A stretch of 64,000 bases of DNA from Ruminococcaceae bacterium AB4001 (GCA_000621765.1 JHXJ01000016.1:1-64000); one strand, 5' to 3'. Positions 33,765-43,881 are shown, numbered from the stretch's first letter. Program-made: numbers and translations. Notes: generated from the letters alone by a model not told the origin.

Positions 33765-34964
33765 TTAATCCAATTTTATCCACATAGCTGGACGCACGAA
33801 AACTTGATATGAATCTCCAAGACCATATTCATTTACACTGACACCCACTTTGCTAATTATTCCACACTGATTAACAATGGCGGCATATTTTTGAGTGCTG
33901 CCAGGTGAGCGTAACCACCACATTGCATTAACCGCTCTTGCTTGGTCATTCTTAAATAAAGTCTCAGCTTCGTGGATGCTTAACAAGAAAATTTTGTCTA
34001 TGGTTGGAACACCACCCCATATCTTATATTGGGAATTGTCATCATTATTTATATTGCGTGGGATAATTCTAGTTTTTTCTGCTGTTGTAAAGGAAGTATT
34101 TAAGAAATCATTGTTCAACCAAGTGCGAAGTGAACAACCTCTCCAAGTTATGTCACTACTTGTCATATGGTAGGGTTTATAAGCTCCCTCAAGCACATTC
34201 GTTTTAATTATAAAAGCCATATGGTCTTGGATTTTTAATACTATCCATTCCATCGGGAGCTCATTAAAGGTGCCAAAACTAAACGTATCGCCGATTTTAA
34301 TGGCTATTAGTTTATCTTTTAGCGTTTCTTCTTCAATCCTTTCCTTTTCTTCCTTAATTCTTTGCTTTTCTTCGATTCTTTTTTTGATAATAGAGATGTA
34401 ACCCAAAAGTTCAGTTTGTATCTTATTATCTCCATATTGCATTGCTTTTTTGTAATATGGATTTCCATCAAATAGGTTTTCTTGATTAGCAAGATCTGTA
34501 CTATGCTTACAACGTAGATCAGCCAAGAGCATAAAGAAATAAGCATTGCCATTGGTAGGATCTGAATCTAAAATTGTATTGCACTTTTCAATTGCTCCTT
34601 TGAAATCGCCATCACTGAGCACTATTTCGACTCTTTGAAGAAGAGCATCAGTATTAATTCCGCTCACATTAATAGTTGCATTACCTACTTGAACATTTCC
34701 TTTGACGGTAAGAGTCTTGATTGCATCCTGGACAAGACATTCTGTTCCGCAATTATCACATCGAGCAATCTTTGTCGATTGGTTCACATTTAAATGGGCA
34801 TTACAGTTCGGACACATTGCAGGGACAAAAGTATGCATTCCGTCTAGATTGATAGTTTCAGCTTGGGTGGTTCCTGTTGGCGATACTGCTCCTTGAGGTG
34901 TTCCGCAATTCAAACAGAACTTTGCTCCATCAGGCAGTTGTTGTCCGCAATTCATACAAAACAT
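33765..34964 (-). CDS. Double zinc-ribbon protein with DUF6273-like C-terminal domain
   Basis: The 399-aa protein has two N-terminal zinc ribbons (CMNCG...CLNCG at 3-21 and CPNCN...CDNCG near 52-76), a TPR-like/coiled middle (about 110-215, Lys/Glu-rich), and a C-terminal domain with WRGCSLRTWLNNDFL and WWLRSPGS, typical of DUF6273 proteins. No signal peptide, so it is intracellular. GGAGG lies 6 nt before the ATG. It interrupts the transfer backbone, and no partner gene is evident, so I regard it as cargo of unknown role. Confidence 0.75.
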   Translation of the reverse strand: MFCMNCGQQLPDGAKFCLNCGTPQGAVSPTGTTQAETINLDGMHTFVPAMCPNCNAHLNVNQSTKIARCDNCGTECLVQDAIKTLTVKGNVQVGNATINVSGINTDALLQRVEIVLSDGDFKGAIEKCNTILDSDPTNGNAYFFMLLADLRCKHSTDLANQENLFDGNPYYKKAMQYGDNKIQTELLGYISIIKKRIEEKQRIKEEKERIEEETLKDKLIAIKIGDTFSFGTFNELPMEWIVLKIQDHMAFIIKTNVLEGAYKPYHMTSSDITWRGCSLRTWLNNDFLNTSFTTAEKTRIIPRNINNDDNSQYKIWGGVPTIDKIFLLSIHEAETLFKNDQARAVNAMWWLRSPGSTQKYAAIVNQCGIISKVGVSVNEYGLGDSYQVFVRPAMWIKLD

Positions 34965-35089
34965 ATAGTGCCTCCAAGGTTTTTGTGAATAATCATAATA
35001 TACCGCATTTTACTGGCATTTTGACAGTATGTTTCGGCATATAAGCATGTAAAGGGAGGAATCCTTTATTGGATTCCTCCCAGAATATC

Positions 35090-35485
35090 TCAGACTCTAG
35101 TGGAGTACTTTCGTGATTCCGCTTCGCGTCTGCGGCGTCTTTCGCGTTCCTCTTCAATGAGCTTGTTGATATTGATATGTTTAAGTGCAAGGCATCTGGC
35201 GACAACATCGATTGCCTCAGGACCATAAGCCATGACGTTCTGCATATTCAATCCGACTTCATTAAAGTCTTTTAGGAACAAGTTGTTAAATAGGACGCCT
35301 TTGATGTTTTCAGCGGCTTTGCCCTTCATTGAAGAGCAAATGCCATTGATCACACCTGTTACCCGGTCTTCTTGCCAAAGGATTCGCCTTATAAGTTCGA
35401 TGTTCTCGAGCTCACGATTGGTACGGTCGGCTAATGCCTTCATACAATTCTTCGTGGTCTCGGCGATGTATTCATCGTAGGTCAT
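35090..35485 (-). CDS. Hypothetical ICE accessory protein (131 aa)
   Basis: A helical protein with a strongly charged Arg/Glu tail (EEERERRRRREAESRK). The ATG overlaps the stop of the DUF5688 gene (ATGA), so the two are coupled. No domain recognised. Its place in the accessory block of the ICE suggests a conserved but uncharacterised backbone protein. Confidence 0.65.
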   Translation of the reverse strand: MTYDEYIAETTKNCMKALADRTNRELENIELIRRILWQEDRVTGVINGICSSMKGKAAENIKGVLFNNLFLKDFNEVGLNMQNVMAYGPEAIDVVARCLALKHININKLIEEERERRRRREAESRKYSTRV

Positions 35486-36435
35486 CTCGCACCTGCCTTC
35501 TTCTCCTTTGCCTTGTCGTACTTAACCCCAGTCTCAAGTACCTTTGTCTTGGCGTCGTAGTGATAGCACTGGTTGGAAAGGAAGTCTCTAGGCTCAAGAA
35601 CTGTCTCGTTGACGTTCCTTACCATCCTGTTGAGATCCTTAGCCTTCTGTTTGCCATCATCCTTGAGGAGAATAAACTCGTGAACGGAAGAAGGAAGCAT
35701 GAAGAAGCTGCCGCCCATCTTCTCGGTTGCCTGTTCAAGGAACTCGGGATAAGTTACTACGGAAGCACCGTGGAAACCGGTCTTGTTAGTTGCAATATAG
35801 GTTACAATTCCCATTTCCTCAGGAGAGGGAACTTCATCCTTATCGATGAGATTCTTGATCATGTCAACAAGGGGTGTGAAGACAACCGGTTCTTTCTCGA
35901 TAGAGTTCTTTTCTGCATCTGCAAAGAGCTGCTTTTCATCAACCCCGTACATCTCCATGAGAGGCTTTGTTACGACGACTACTGACTTGCCGTTGTCATC
36001 GGAGAAGGAATCAAGGTGAACACTGACAACAAGAGCAGTATCCTGGAACTTCCTGTGAGGTGCTTCCTTCAAAACAGGAGAGGTACCTGGAACGAGCCTG
36101 AGGTAAGTGTGATTCTTTACCTGCTCATAATCGGTAATGAATGCCTTAACGTCGCCTTCCTTAGTTTCGATAACGGTGATGTTCGCCTTGATAGTGTTGC
36201 AGATACGGTCAACACATCTTTCCAAATCCAGACCGTTCTCATAATCAGTGAAGATTTCCTTGAGTCTGAATGACATAGACATCTTTGCATCGCCAACGGA
36301 AACCATGAGCCTATCGGTCATGCCGTCGGGGGAGTTGATCGTGTTGAACTTGAGTGAGATATCCTCGATTCCTCTGTTGTCGAGCTCCTGAATAACGAGC
36401 TCCATCAAATTGTTCTTGAAAGCTTCAAAATCCAT
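35482..36435 (-). CDS. DUF5688-family protein
   Basis: The 317-aa protein resembles DUF5688 proteins found on many Clostridia ICEs and phage-like regions (YENGLDLERCVDRI, KNHTYLRLVPGTSPVL, SVHEFILLKDD). Function unknown. The ATG at 36435 has AGGCAGG 7 nt upstream; an in-frame ATG at 36456 overlaps the previous stop but lacks a site. It heads a run of small coupled genes. Confidence 0.78.
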   Translation of the reverse strand: MDFEAFKNNLMELVIQELDNRGIEDISLKFNTINSPDGMTDRLMVSVGDAKMSMSFRLKEIFTDYENGLDLERCVDRICNTIKANITVIETKEGDVKAFITDYEQVKNHTYLRLVPGTSPVLKEAPHRKFQDTALVVSVHLDSFSDDNGKSVVVVTKPLMEMYGVDEKQLFADAEKNSIEKEPVVFTPLVDMIKNLIDKDEVPSPEEMGIVTYIATNKTGFHGASVVTYPEFLEQATEKMGGSFFMLPSSVHEFILLKDDGKQKAKDLNRMVRNVNETVLEPRDFLSNQCYHYDAKTKVLETGVKYDKAKEKKAGAR

Positions 36436-36452
36436 GTTTATACCTGCCTTTC

Positions 36453-36644
36453 TCATGCATCGAGCTTGGTCTTTTCAAGCTCTTTCATTAATCCGGAGAT
36501 GCCGGAACCATTCCTTGCCTTGTTACCCAAGGCGCTTTCTTCTTTTCCGCTCATTGAACTTGCATAAGCGAAAAGTCGTACACCCTTGCCGTTGTCCTTT
36601 GTAATGAGCTCCGGCTCAAGCACTGTGATTTCATCTGATCTCAT
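36453..36644 (-). CDS. Hypothetical 63-aa protein
   Basis: A polar small protein with AGGAGG 8 nt before the ATG, directly upstream of and overlapping the first in-frame ATG of the DUF5688 gene. No motif recognised; the ribosome site and gene spacing support it as real. Confidence 0.55.
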   Translation of the reverse strand: MRSDEITVLEPELITKDNGKGVRLFAYASSMSGKEESALGNKARNGSGISGLMKELEKTKLDA

Positions 36645-36734
36645 GTCAGATACCTCCTTGTGTTATTTATTTCTGCACCCAATATGGGTTGCTTTTGGGG
36701 GAATAAAAACCTGCTGTCCCAACCGGGAAGCAGG

Positions 36735-37076
36735 TCAGACAACCTTTACGGTTATGTGGATTTCTTCTTGTATTCTTGTTACGCTGCGCATCTGGATCGT
36801 TGCATACGCAAGTCCTGTCCTGGCGTTGTTAATTTCGCCTGCGAAGTCGCCTAAACGCTTGACCGTCCTATTTACCTCTCTGGGGTTAGCTGCGATCCAG
36901 TAACCGGAATCATCACTGCAGATAGGAAGACCTGACTTGCGCATTTTGTTGATATAATTGCGAACGGTCCGAGGACAGATATTAAAGATTTTCTCAAGAT
37001 CTTTGCTGTGGATTGCATTATCCTTACCCTTATGGTTCTCAACTAGAAAAACGTATATTTCCTGATCCTTGCTCAT
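36735..37076 (-). CDS. HTH-type transcriptional regulator (113 aa)
   Basis: The N-terminal half is an HTH_11/BirA-like winged helix (IHSKDLEKIFNICPRTVRNYINKMR followed by LPICSDDSGYWIA), given here in parts as a DNA-binding core at residues 22-60. It starts 14 bp after the sortase stop with AGGAG 6 nt upstream, so it may control the surface-protein genes or the accessory block. Confidence 0.75.
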   Translation of the reverse strand: MSKDQEIYVFLVENHKGKDNAIHSKDLEKIFNICPRTVRNYINKMRKSGLPICSDDSGYWIAANPREVNRTVKRLGDFAGEINNARTGLAYATIQMRSVTRIQEEIHITVKVV

Positions 37077-37090
37077 AAAAATCTCCTTTG

Positions 37091-37816
37091 TCAGTCTTCA
37101 GGCACGCAGATAACGATGAATTCCGTATTCCTTGGCCTGTATATGTTGGGGTTATTGGGGTCTTGACCGTAGCCACATGTTGCTAAACATAAATGTTCAG
37201 TGCTGAATGAGTCGGCCTTCATATACGGATCGAGTCCAGCATCCTTTACATAGGTGGTGGATTCGATCGTGTATTTATGCTGAACGCCGTCTGTGGTGGT
37301 AACGATTACGTCCTTACCGATATAGTTTTCGAGTGTCTGAAGGTTCCAAAAGATCGTGTGGCTCTCCATTCGATGTCCGAAAAGAGTGCAGGTTCCTTCA
37401 TCTCCAATCTGGCAGGTCTGAGGAAATCGTCCAACACCAAAACGTAAGGCAGTGGATGAGCATGAATCCCAAATGGGTTCTTTCAAGTCGATGCACGGAA
37501 TCTCCAATAGTCCGAGCAACCTGATATCCTCATGCTCTGAAGATATTGCATCCATCTCACGGAGAAGATCCTCAATTGTCTTATCTTCTTCGCCGTTTTC
37601 ACCGTTTACCATCAGATAATCGGTTACCGGTAACTTGAAGGTGATTACACCACCACCATCATCTATTACGCTCTCAACGGCTTCGATCGCTTCATCCTCA
37701 ACATTCTGCCTGATTCGTGTCTTGATAAAGTCGGTGGATAGAAGAACCAGACCGACTAAGAAAACAATGACCAGCAGTATCCTGCCGACATTAACGGTTA
37801 TTCTTTTTATTCTCAT
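37091..37816 (-). CDS. Sortase (class B/D-like) paired with the large adhesin
   Basis: The 241-aa protein has one N-terminal membrane helix (about 8-28), then the sortase barrel with His148 (LFGHRM), Cys214 (LATCGY) and Arg229 (PRNTEFIVIC). The ATG at 37816 has AGGAG 5 nt upstream. It follows the adhesin gene across a strong terminator and most likely anchors that protein, whose sorting motif (RPTTGE) is not the usual LPxTG. Confidence 0.88.
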   Translation of the reverse strand: MRIKRITVNVGRILLVIVFLVGLVLLSTDFIKTRIRQNVEDEAIEAVESVIDDGGGVITFKLPVTDYLMVNGENGEEDKTIEDLLREMDAISSEHEDIRLLGLLEIPCIDLKEPIWDSCSSTALRFGVGRFPQTCQIGDEGTCTLFGHRMESHTIFWNLQTLENYIGKDVIVTTTDGVQHKYTIESTTYVKDAGLDPYMKADSFSTEHLCLATCGYGQDPNNPNIYRPRNTEFIVICVPED

Positions 37817-37839
37817 AATGACTCCTTGGGAAAAGAAAA

Positions 37840-37866
37840 GCCCCGTGAGCATCTAACCCACGGGGC
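37840..37866 (-). terminator. Terminator between adhesin and sortase genes
   Basis: GGCCCCGTGGG pairs with the CACGGGGC arm around a short loop, followed on the minus strand by TTTTCTTTTC. It would leave the sortase at a lower level than the adhesin. Confidence 0.72.
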
Positions 37867-37886
37867 CAAACTAAATGGAAGAAGAG

Positions 37887-40800
37887 TTATTCGGGGGATG
37901 CTGTTCTCTTCTTTCTTCTGAAAAGGAATGCTGCAATGAGAGCTGAAAGAGCAACGAGACCGGCTCCGATCATTGTGTATGTCGGAATGATCTCACCCGT
38001 TGTTGGTCTGAAGTGGATTGTGATCGTCTGATCACTGTCGTTGAGATCTTCGTGTCTTGCGATAAGAAGATCCTCTGTCTGAGAGCCGTCAGCAATCTCA
38101 GTTTCGCTTGCTACATCGTAGATCTTCTCAAAGACTACGATCTTGTCGCCTTCGGAAAGGCCTTCTGTTGAGAAGGTGATGTTTACGTCAACAGTCCCAT
38201 CCTTGGTGCCGGGTGTGAACTCGACAATGCTCTTGATAGGCTGGGCATCAACCATGAGCTGCGTGCCGTTAACCTTGAAGAGTGTTGCTTCTGCTCTGTA
38301 AAGAGAACCGACTTCAAGTCCTGTGTAGGAGATGGTATCTGTGATCGTAAGGTTACGAATCTCAGTTGAAGCAAGCCAAATGACCTTGTTGCCGTTTATG
38401 GTTGCGACAGTATGAGCTGTCGGCCTTTCGACTGTCTGTTCCTTATCCGTGAGATCTGCATGAACTGCAACCTTAACGCCCTTTTCCTTATCGGTGACAT
38501 CCTCGAATACTACGATTGTTGTCTTTGAGTAAGGAATAAGGACATTTTTGAAATCGACATAAACGAACCCATCCTTTTCGGTTGCAACAAACTCGGTGGA
38601 AGCGTTGTATGTCTTACCTTCGGAATCTTTGTAGATCTCGCCTGTAGCTACATCCATTAAAGTTCCGCTGGCGACATAAGTTCTTCCGATCACGAGGTCT
38701 GTATAGGAGACCTTATCGGAGATGTTTACTCTTTCCTTGTAGGTCAGGGTATGAGTGCCGTTATCGATGTCGGTTGCTGTTGTTTTGATCTTGGGAACAA
38801 CGACAGTCTGCTCAACATCGTTGATATCCTTGTGTTCAACAACCAATTCGCCTGTGATGGAATCTACATGAAGTTCCTCAAAAGCGACAATGACTGTTCC
38901 TTCAATCTTTGTTGTGTCGAGCGTAAAGATAACGTCGACCTTACCTGACTGAGGAATGGGCTGACCATATTCGTCGAGAACCTCAGGGACATCAAACTCG
39001 GTGCTGCCGGTAATCTCGTTACCATCCTTATCCAGGAGTGCACCGCCGTTATTCTTGTCCTGTAATACACCGAGCATTGCATAATGACCGGGCATTAGGT
39101 TCTTGTAGGAAACGGTATCGGCAAGCTCGGCTGTTTCGGAACAAGTCGTGATATGCGCATCTGTTCCTCTGTCAATGAGAGTTGTCTTGATCTCGGGCTT
39201 TAAATCGTTATAGCAAACAACAGCATTTATCGCTTTGCCGTTCTCTTTAATGCCGTCATCGACGGAGAGAGCGGCGATTGTTCTGTCTTTGGATGTCAGA
39301 TGAACGATCTTGTTGCCGTTTACGACGGAGTCAGTATTAGCCCAATGTGAGATCCATTCAGATCCTGTACCGACTTCGCGGATTTCGTACCAGCCTTCAG
39401 GAAGCTTCGTAAGTGAAGCGGAGCCCTTGCCGTCAGTTGTCTTGATTGCAACTTTCTCTATAAGAACTGCCGTATCAGAAGCGGAAGCTCCGTTACCTCT
39501 GTAGTAGACTTCAAAGTTGAATGTTTTGATGGAAGTGATGTCGGAACGCTCAACCTTTATGATGTCGAACGAACCTTCGATTCTTACGTTGGTTACGGTT
39601 GTCTTAAGAGTCTTGAACTCTCCGTGCTTAAGCTCGAAGTCCTTATAGAACTGGAGTCTGCCGTCAACGATCTTGGAAGTGAAACCTTCGGGAGTCATAT
39701 AAGTGTACGGAATCTCCGTATCCTTATAGTATGTCTCCGGGCAATACTCGATAACTCTGTAAGTACCGACAGGTAATTCAAGAGTATCAATGCCGTCGGC
39801 GGTTTTATGAGTTCCTTTGTAGTCCCAAGTGAAACCATAAGTGCCTATGCCGTTTGTTGTAACGGTACCTGTTGAGATGAGCAGCACCTGATCGTCACTT
39901 ATGAGATAGAGCTCAGCCTTTATGGTTGAAGCATCACCTTCAACAGTAACGTTTTTAACCAGATTGAACTCCTGCACGAATTTCTCATTCTCAACATTTA
40001 AGGGGAGAACGTTCTTATCGTTCGACTTGTCAGAGAGATCAAGAGCACAGGTGTAGGTATAAGAAGTCCTTGTTTCAGACTTTATCCAGCCGATGTTATT
40101 GTTCTTTTCTTCGATGAGTATCGAGATCTGATCGTTGAGATCAAGATATTCCTTGTCCCATGTCTCTTCGATACGGTAGTGACCAAGAGGCAGATTGTTG
40201 AGAACATTAATGCTTGTCGCAGGATCAGTACCGCAGCCGGATGCATTGACTCTGTACCAGGTAACGTTTCCTCTTGAATCAACAGTGCCGTTTGCAATAA
40301 GGGTATCCTTGCCGTTATCGGTGTTATAGACCTTGAAGTTTACCTTCGTAACATCAAACGGGTTGTTTAAAGGAACGACCTTCTTAACATTAAGACCGGT
40401 GAACTCTTCATGGTTTACTACAGTCTTAGCTGTTAAAGATGCTTCACTGTCGGATATTGCGTACTGCATTGAAGTTTCATCAGCATTTGCATCCAAGGTG
40501 AAAGACATCTTGAACTCGTTGTCGGATACCTTAATCCAGCCGGAAGGAACGGAGGAGGTGTACTTAATGTCTGTTGTACCGTACGTTGTGTCAGGACGAT
40601 ACTCATAGACCGTATAAGTAAACTTCTCGGTGTTTGTCTTCCAGACCGGGAGGATGATGTTGTGTGTCTTGCCTGCAGACAGTCCGCTTTCAAGGATTCT
40701 CTGAGATAATGGTGTGTTGTTATCGTTACCTTTAAGAGTGAGTCCCTTGCCGGCATAAGTCCATAAGACATTACCATCGCGATCCGTTGTGCCTGTAGCG

Positions 40801-43800
40801 ATAAGTTCTTCAGCACCATTTGCGCCGGAGTTTGCATAAAGCTCGAAAGTATAACGGGTCACATCAGATACGATGTTATTCTCCTGCATTTCCTTGTTAA
40901 GATGGAAACGACCCATTACGACAGGTTCATTGATGCTGATATATGCATCACTTGCCGTGTTGCCGACAACAATGTTGGATACGGCTGTATTCTTGCCGTC
41001 AGCAGTGATTCTGGTTCTTGTCCTTATTACTTGATTTTCGGTGTTCGGATCATCGTAGATTGTTAAGATCCAGTAGTCTGGTGCACAAGCAAAGCCGTCA
41101 GGTGCGTCTATTTCCTGCAAGCGGTATGTTCCTAACGGCATTGCGTTGCCAGAAAAGGACGTGAAGATATTGGCGCCCTCTACAGGTGTCAATCCTGCAA
41201 GGAACGATCTGTTGATTACGGTTGTCTTGTTTCTTGTTGTGAACTCGAATACGACGTTTGCATCAGAAGAAGTTAATGAACGGAAATCCGTTACCTCTTT
41301 GGAGTAGTATTCCAAGCGGAACTTGGCACCGTTGTATGCACCGCTGTCATTAGGGATGATGGTTCCATCGGAAAGTGTTTTGTTGATCGTAATGCGTAGA
41401 TCATCTCTCATCGGTATATCGCTGAGATGAATATAGTAAACGTCATTATCTTTAGTGGTTGATATTCCGCGATCAACTTCGACAATACCGTCAGAATCTA
41501 CCGTAACAGTGAACACTCGACTATCAAGCTCATAACCCTTTCCGGCTGCAAGTTCCTTGAGGTAGTAAGTCTTGTCGTATTCTGATGTGAACTTCGTTGA
41601 AGTGTTCCCGTTTGCATCAACAATGAATGTTGCAACTCGGTTTTTGCAGGCAGGATCGCTGAACAATCCGTAAGTTGTGCCTGCTAATGAATAACAACTG
41701 TTGCCGTTCGTAATTGAACTGTTTTCAGAGGCCTTTGTAAGACTGATATCCAGTTCTTTATGTGTGTCATCAAAGTCTTCGATCTTGTAGACCATAATGC
41801 GGCTGTAGTTACCGGGACCATTTACTATAGCTCCATCTGAACGGTAATGATTACCTGAAGTTGTGCTTCCGCAATCATAGAAGTATCCGTTTGTGCCACT
41901 GTAGATAGCCGCATGTCCAAAACCACCTTCGTTGTTACCGCTAGAGACAGGTCCAAAGAAAACAAGGTCGCCCCTTTCCATGTTCAAAGCTCGCATAGCT
42001 GCTGAATCAGTACAGCTGACACTACAATCATAACAATTGTTTTGACTGATGTTATCAACCGGGCGAACAACATTTGTTGTCCAGTAAGGAACGGAAGTAC
42101 CCTGAACATAAGGATAAAGGTAGTAAGGTGAGCCGATATACTTCTTGCCGCCTACGTCATTATCCGTATTCAGGGAGAAGTAAGCCCACCACCAAGCATG
42201 TCCATTGGAAATTCTCGGTGCAGCTGTTGTTGTCTGGCGACCGTGTCTTACGAAATCGCCTTCTCCACCAACGCCCGGGTTATCGTGGCCTGTAGGGATA
42301 ACGATCATGCCGTAAACCATGTGAACATAATCAAGACAGAGGAAGCTCTGCTCGTATTCTGTTCCGTGATTATTGGCATAAGTGCCGTAGTTTACGCCTG
42401 AGAGGTGCTTTGCTGCGTTGATGATATCGTCTCGGAAGTCATCGGAGCACGAATAACCCATGTTACGCATCTGCTGAGCTGTGATATAGATATACGAGCC
42501 TTTGGTATCGTTGTAACGATCCAGTGTTCGCTTTGCATTTACTACGGGCTCATCTTCGCCAATCTCGTTAGGTCTACCTTGCATGAGGCAGGATGTTGCG
42601 ACATCACCAGTATTGCCGGCGATATACTTGCCTGCGAAGATGGAAGCTGCGTCGGATGTGTAGTTTGCAACTACGTAGTAGTCGACAGCTGAGCCATAGT
42701 TGGATACAGGGCTCTTGTTTCCTTCGTCAGAAAGAATAGCGCCGACCGTGATGACTCCGTTAAGTCCTGCAGGAAGATACTTGGAAGCTTCTGCACTGTT
42801 ATTTCCTGCAGAAGCGATAACAGTAATCTTCTGATCCTGGGCTTCCTTAACGAGTTCCTTGAAAGCATCGTAATCACCGGAATCCTTAAATGACAGAGCC
42901 ATGAAGATGATGTCGACTTTAAGATCTGTTGCGAGCTGAACGGCTGCACAGATATCGGAGACATTACCTGTACCGTCATCTGCCATTGTCTTGATCGAGA
43001 TAACATATGCGTCATCAGTCTGAGCAAGGATGTTATTGACCATTGCCGTGCCGTGACCATTGTGATCCTTCAGATCATCTCCGATAACAGAATACTTCTC
43101 ATTAGCGAGATCAGAGCCGGTATCGATGACAGCAATCTTTGTTGAAGCGTTCGGGTTGATGACACCGGCCGTATGAGAAAAATGGCCGCTGCAGACCTTA
43201 GCACTTCCGTCGATTGCGAAAGGAATCCCCTTTGCATCAAAGGCACAAAGATCATTGAACATGGCGTCCTCAGATGAATAGCTGAGGTAGTAAACTCCGT
43301 CATAATAAACACCGGTTGCTTCTGTGTCCAAAGAGCCGTTGAAGTAGACAATCAGGCGGTTAGCGGAAGGGAGTTCGGCGATAAGATCGGCGAAGTTGCT
43401 CTCATTAGCTGAGACGACATCTGATTTCTTCTGTTCGACTGCCTGAGTTGTCTCAACTGTTGTTTCTGATACAACAGGCTCTGTTTCGGGCTCCATGGGG
43501 GGAGCGGTTGTGTCGATTGTTTCTGTCGGATCGACAACGACAATGTCATCATCTTCAGTGATAACAGTTTCGGTGGTGCACTCTGAATAGTCAGGCAGAG
43601 TTGTTTCTGAGGGGATTTCTGCCTCAGTAGCTTCAACTTCTGTCTGAACAACCGTTGTTTCCTCAATTACTTCCTGCGGTTCATGAACTTCATCGGCCAT
43701 AACAGCCAAGGAAGGAACAACAGGAGAAAGGGCTACGGTAAAAGCGAGGGTAGCAGAAGCTATCTTTCTTGAGATAGAGCTTCCGAAGAGTGCTTTTCCG

Positions 43801-43844
43801 GCTCTGTTGGCTGAAGAAATGACCTTCTCTAAAAATTTCTTCAT
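37887..43844 (-). CDS. Giant sortase-anchored adhesin: subtilase-like, NlpC/P60-like and VaFE/SpaA repeat domains
   Basis: The 1985-aa protein has a signal peptide (about 1-50), a Thr/Glu-rich stalk, a subtilisin-like domain with D241 (IAVIDTGSD), H264 (DHNGHGTAM) and ASAGNN oxyanion segment, with candidate Ser418 in an unusual GDVATSCLM in place of GTSMA. Next is an NlpC/P60-like domain (Cys503 in FLCLDYVHMVYG; His644 in GFGHAAIYSG), then about ten SpaA/Cna-B-like repeats and three C-terminal VaFE domains (VAFEEL, VVFEDV, VVFEKI). It ends RPTTGEIIP, a membrane helix and RRKKR. It probably binds partner cells for conjugation. ATG 43844 has GGAGG 10 nt upstream. Confidence 0.85.
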   Translation of the reverse strand: MKKFLEKVISSANRAGKALFGSSISRKIASATLAFTVALSPVVPSLAVMADEVHEPQEVIEETTVVQTEVEATEAEIPSETTLPDYSECTTETVITEDDDIVVVDPTETIDTTAPPMEPETEPVVSETTVETTQAVEQKKSDVVSANESNFADLIAELPSANRLIVYFNGSLDTEATGVYYDGVYYLSYSSEDAMFNDLCAFDAKGIPFAIDGSAKVCSGHFSHTAGVINPNASTKIAVIDTGSDLANEKYSVIGDDLKDHNGHGTAMVNNILAQTDDAYVISIKTMADDGTGNVSDICAAVQLATDLKVDIIFMALSFKDSGDYDAFKELVKEAQDQKITVIASAGNNSAEASKYLPAGLNGVITVGAILSDEGNKSPVSNYGSAVDYYVVANYTSDAASIFAGKYIAGNTGDVATSCLMQGRPNEIGEDEPVVNAKRTLDRYNDTKGSYIYITAQQMRNMGYSCSDDFRDDIINAAKHLSGVNYGTYANNHGTEYEQSFLCLDYVHMVYGMIVIPTGHDNPGVGGEGDFVRHGRQTTTAAPRISNGHAWWWAYFSLNTDNDVGGKKYIGSPYYLYPYVQGTSVPYWTTNVVRPVDNISQNNCYDCSVSCTDSAAMRALNMERGDLVFFGPVSSGNNEGGFGHAAIYSGTNGYFYDCGSTTSGNHYRSDGAIVNGPGNYSRIMVYKIEDFDDTHKELDISLTKASENSSITNGNSCYSLAGTTYGLFSDPACKNRVATFIVDANGNTSTKFTSEYDKTYYLKELAAGKGYELDSRVFTVTVDSDGIVEVDRGISTTKDNDVYYIHLSDIPMRDDLRITINKTLSDGTIIPNDSGAYNGAKFRLEYYSKEVTDFRSLTSSDANVVFEFTTRNKTTVINRSFLAGLTPVEGANIFTSFSGNAMPLGTYRLQEIDAPDGFACAPDYWILTIYDDPNTENQVIRTRTRITADGKNTAVSNIVVGNTASDAYISINEPVVMGRFHLNKEMQENNIVSDVTRYTFELYANSGANGAEELIATGTTDRDGNVLWTYAGKGLTLKGNDNNTPLSQRILESGLSAGKTHNIILPVWKTNTEKFTYTVYEYRPDTTYGTTDIKYTSSVPSGWIKVSDNEFKMSFTLDANADETSMQYAISDSEASLTAKTVVNHEEFTGLNVKKVVPLNNPFDVTKVNFKVYNTDNGKDTLIANGTVDSRGNVTWYRVNASGCGTDPATSINVLNNLPLGHYRIEETWDKEYLDLNDQISILIEEKNNNIGWIKSETRTSYTYTCALDLSDKSNDKNVLPLNVENEKFVQEFNLVKNVTVEGDASTIKAELYLISDDQVLLISTGTVTTNGIGTYGFTWDYKGTHKTADGIDTLELPVGTYRVIEYCPETYYKDTEIPYTYMTPEGFTSKIVDGRLQFYKDFELKHGEFKTLKTTVTNVRIEGSFDIIKVERSDITSIKTFNFEVYYRGNGASASDTAVLIEKVAIKTTDGKGSASLTKLPEGWYEIREVGTGSEWISHWANTDSVVNGNKIVHLTSKDRTIAALSVDDGIKENGKAINAVVCYNDLKPEIKTTLIDRGTDAHITTCSETAELADTVSYKNLMPGHYAMLGVLQDKNNGGALLDKDGNEITGSTEFDVPEVLDEYGQPIPQSGKVDVIFTLDTTKIEGTVIVAFEELHVDSITGELVVEHKDINDVEQTVVVPKIKTTATDIDNGTHTLTYKERVNISDKVSYTDLVIGRTYVASGTLMDVATGEIYKDSEGKTYNASTEFVATEKDGFVYVDFKNVLIPYSKTTIVVFEDVTDKEKGVKVAVHADLTDKEQTVERPTAHTVATINGNKVIWLASTEIRNLTITDTISYTGLEVGSLYRAEATLFKVNGTQLMVDAQPIKSIVEFTPGTKDGTVDVNITFSTEGLSEGDKIVVFEKIYDVASETEIADGSQTEDLLIARHEDLNDSDQTITIHFRPTTGEIIPTYTMIGAGLVALSALIAAFLFRRKKRTASPE

Positions 43845-43881
43845 GTGAAACATTCCTCCGTTTTTGTGTTCAAAACAAAAA

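Noticed and set aside
35434-35985. Plus-strand open frame of 183 aa opposite the DUF5688 gene
   Set aside because: Fully antisense to a well-supported gene with ribosome sites and coupled neighbours.
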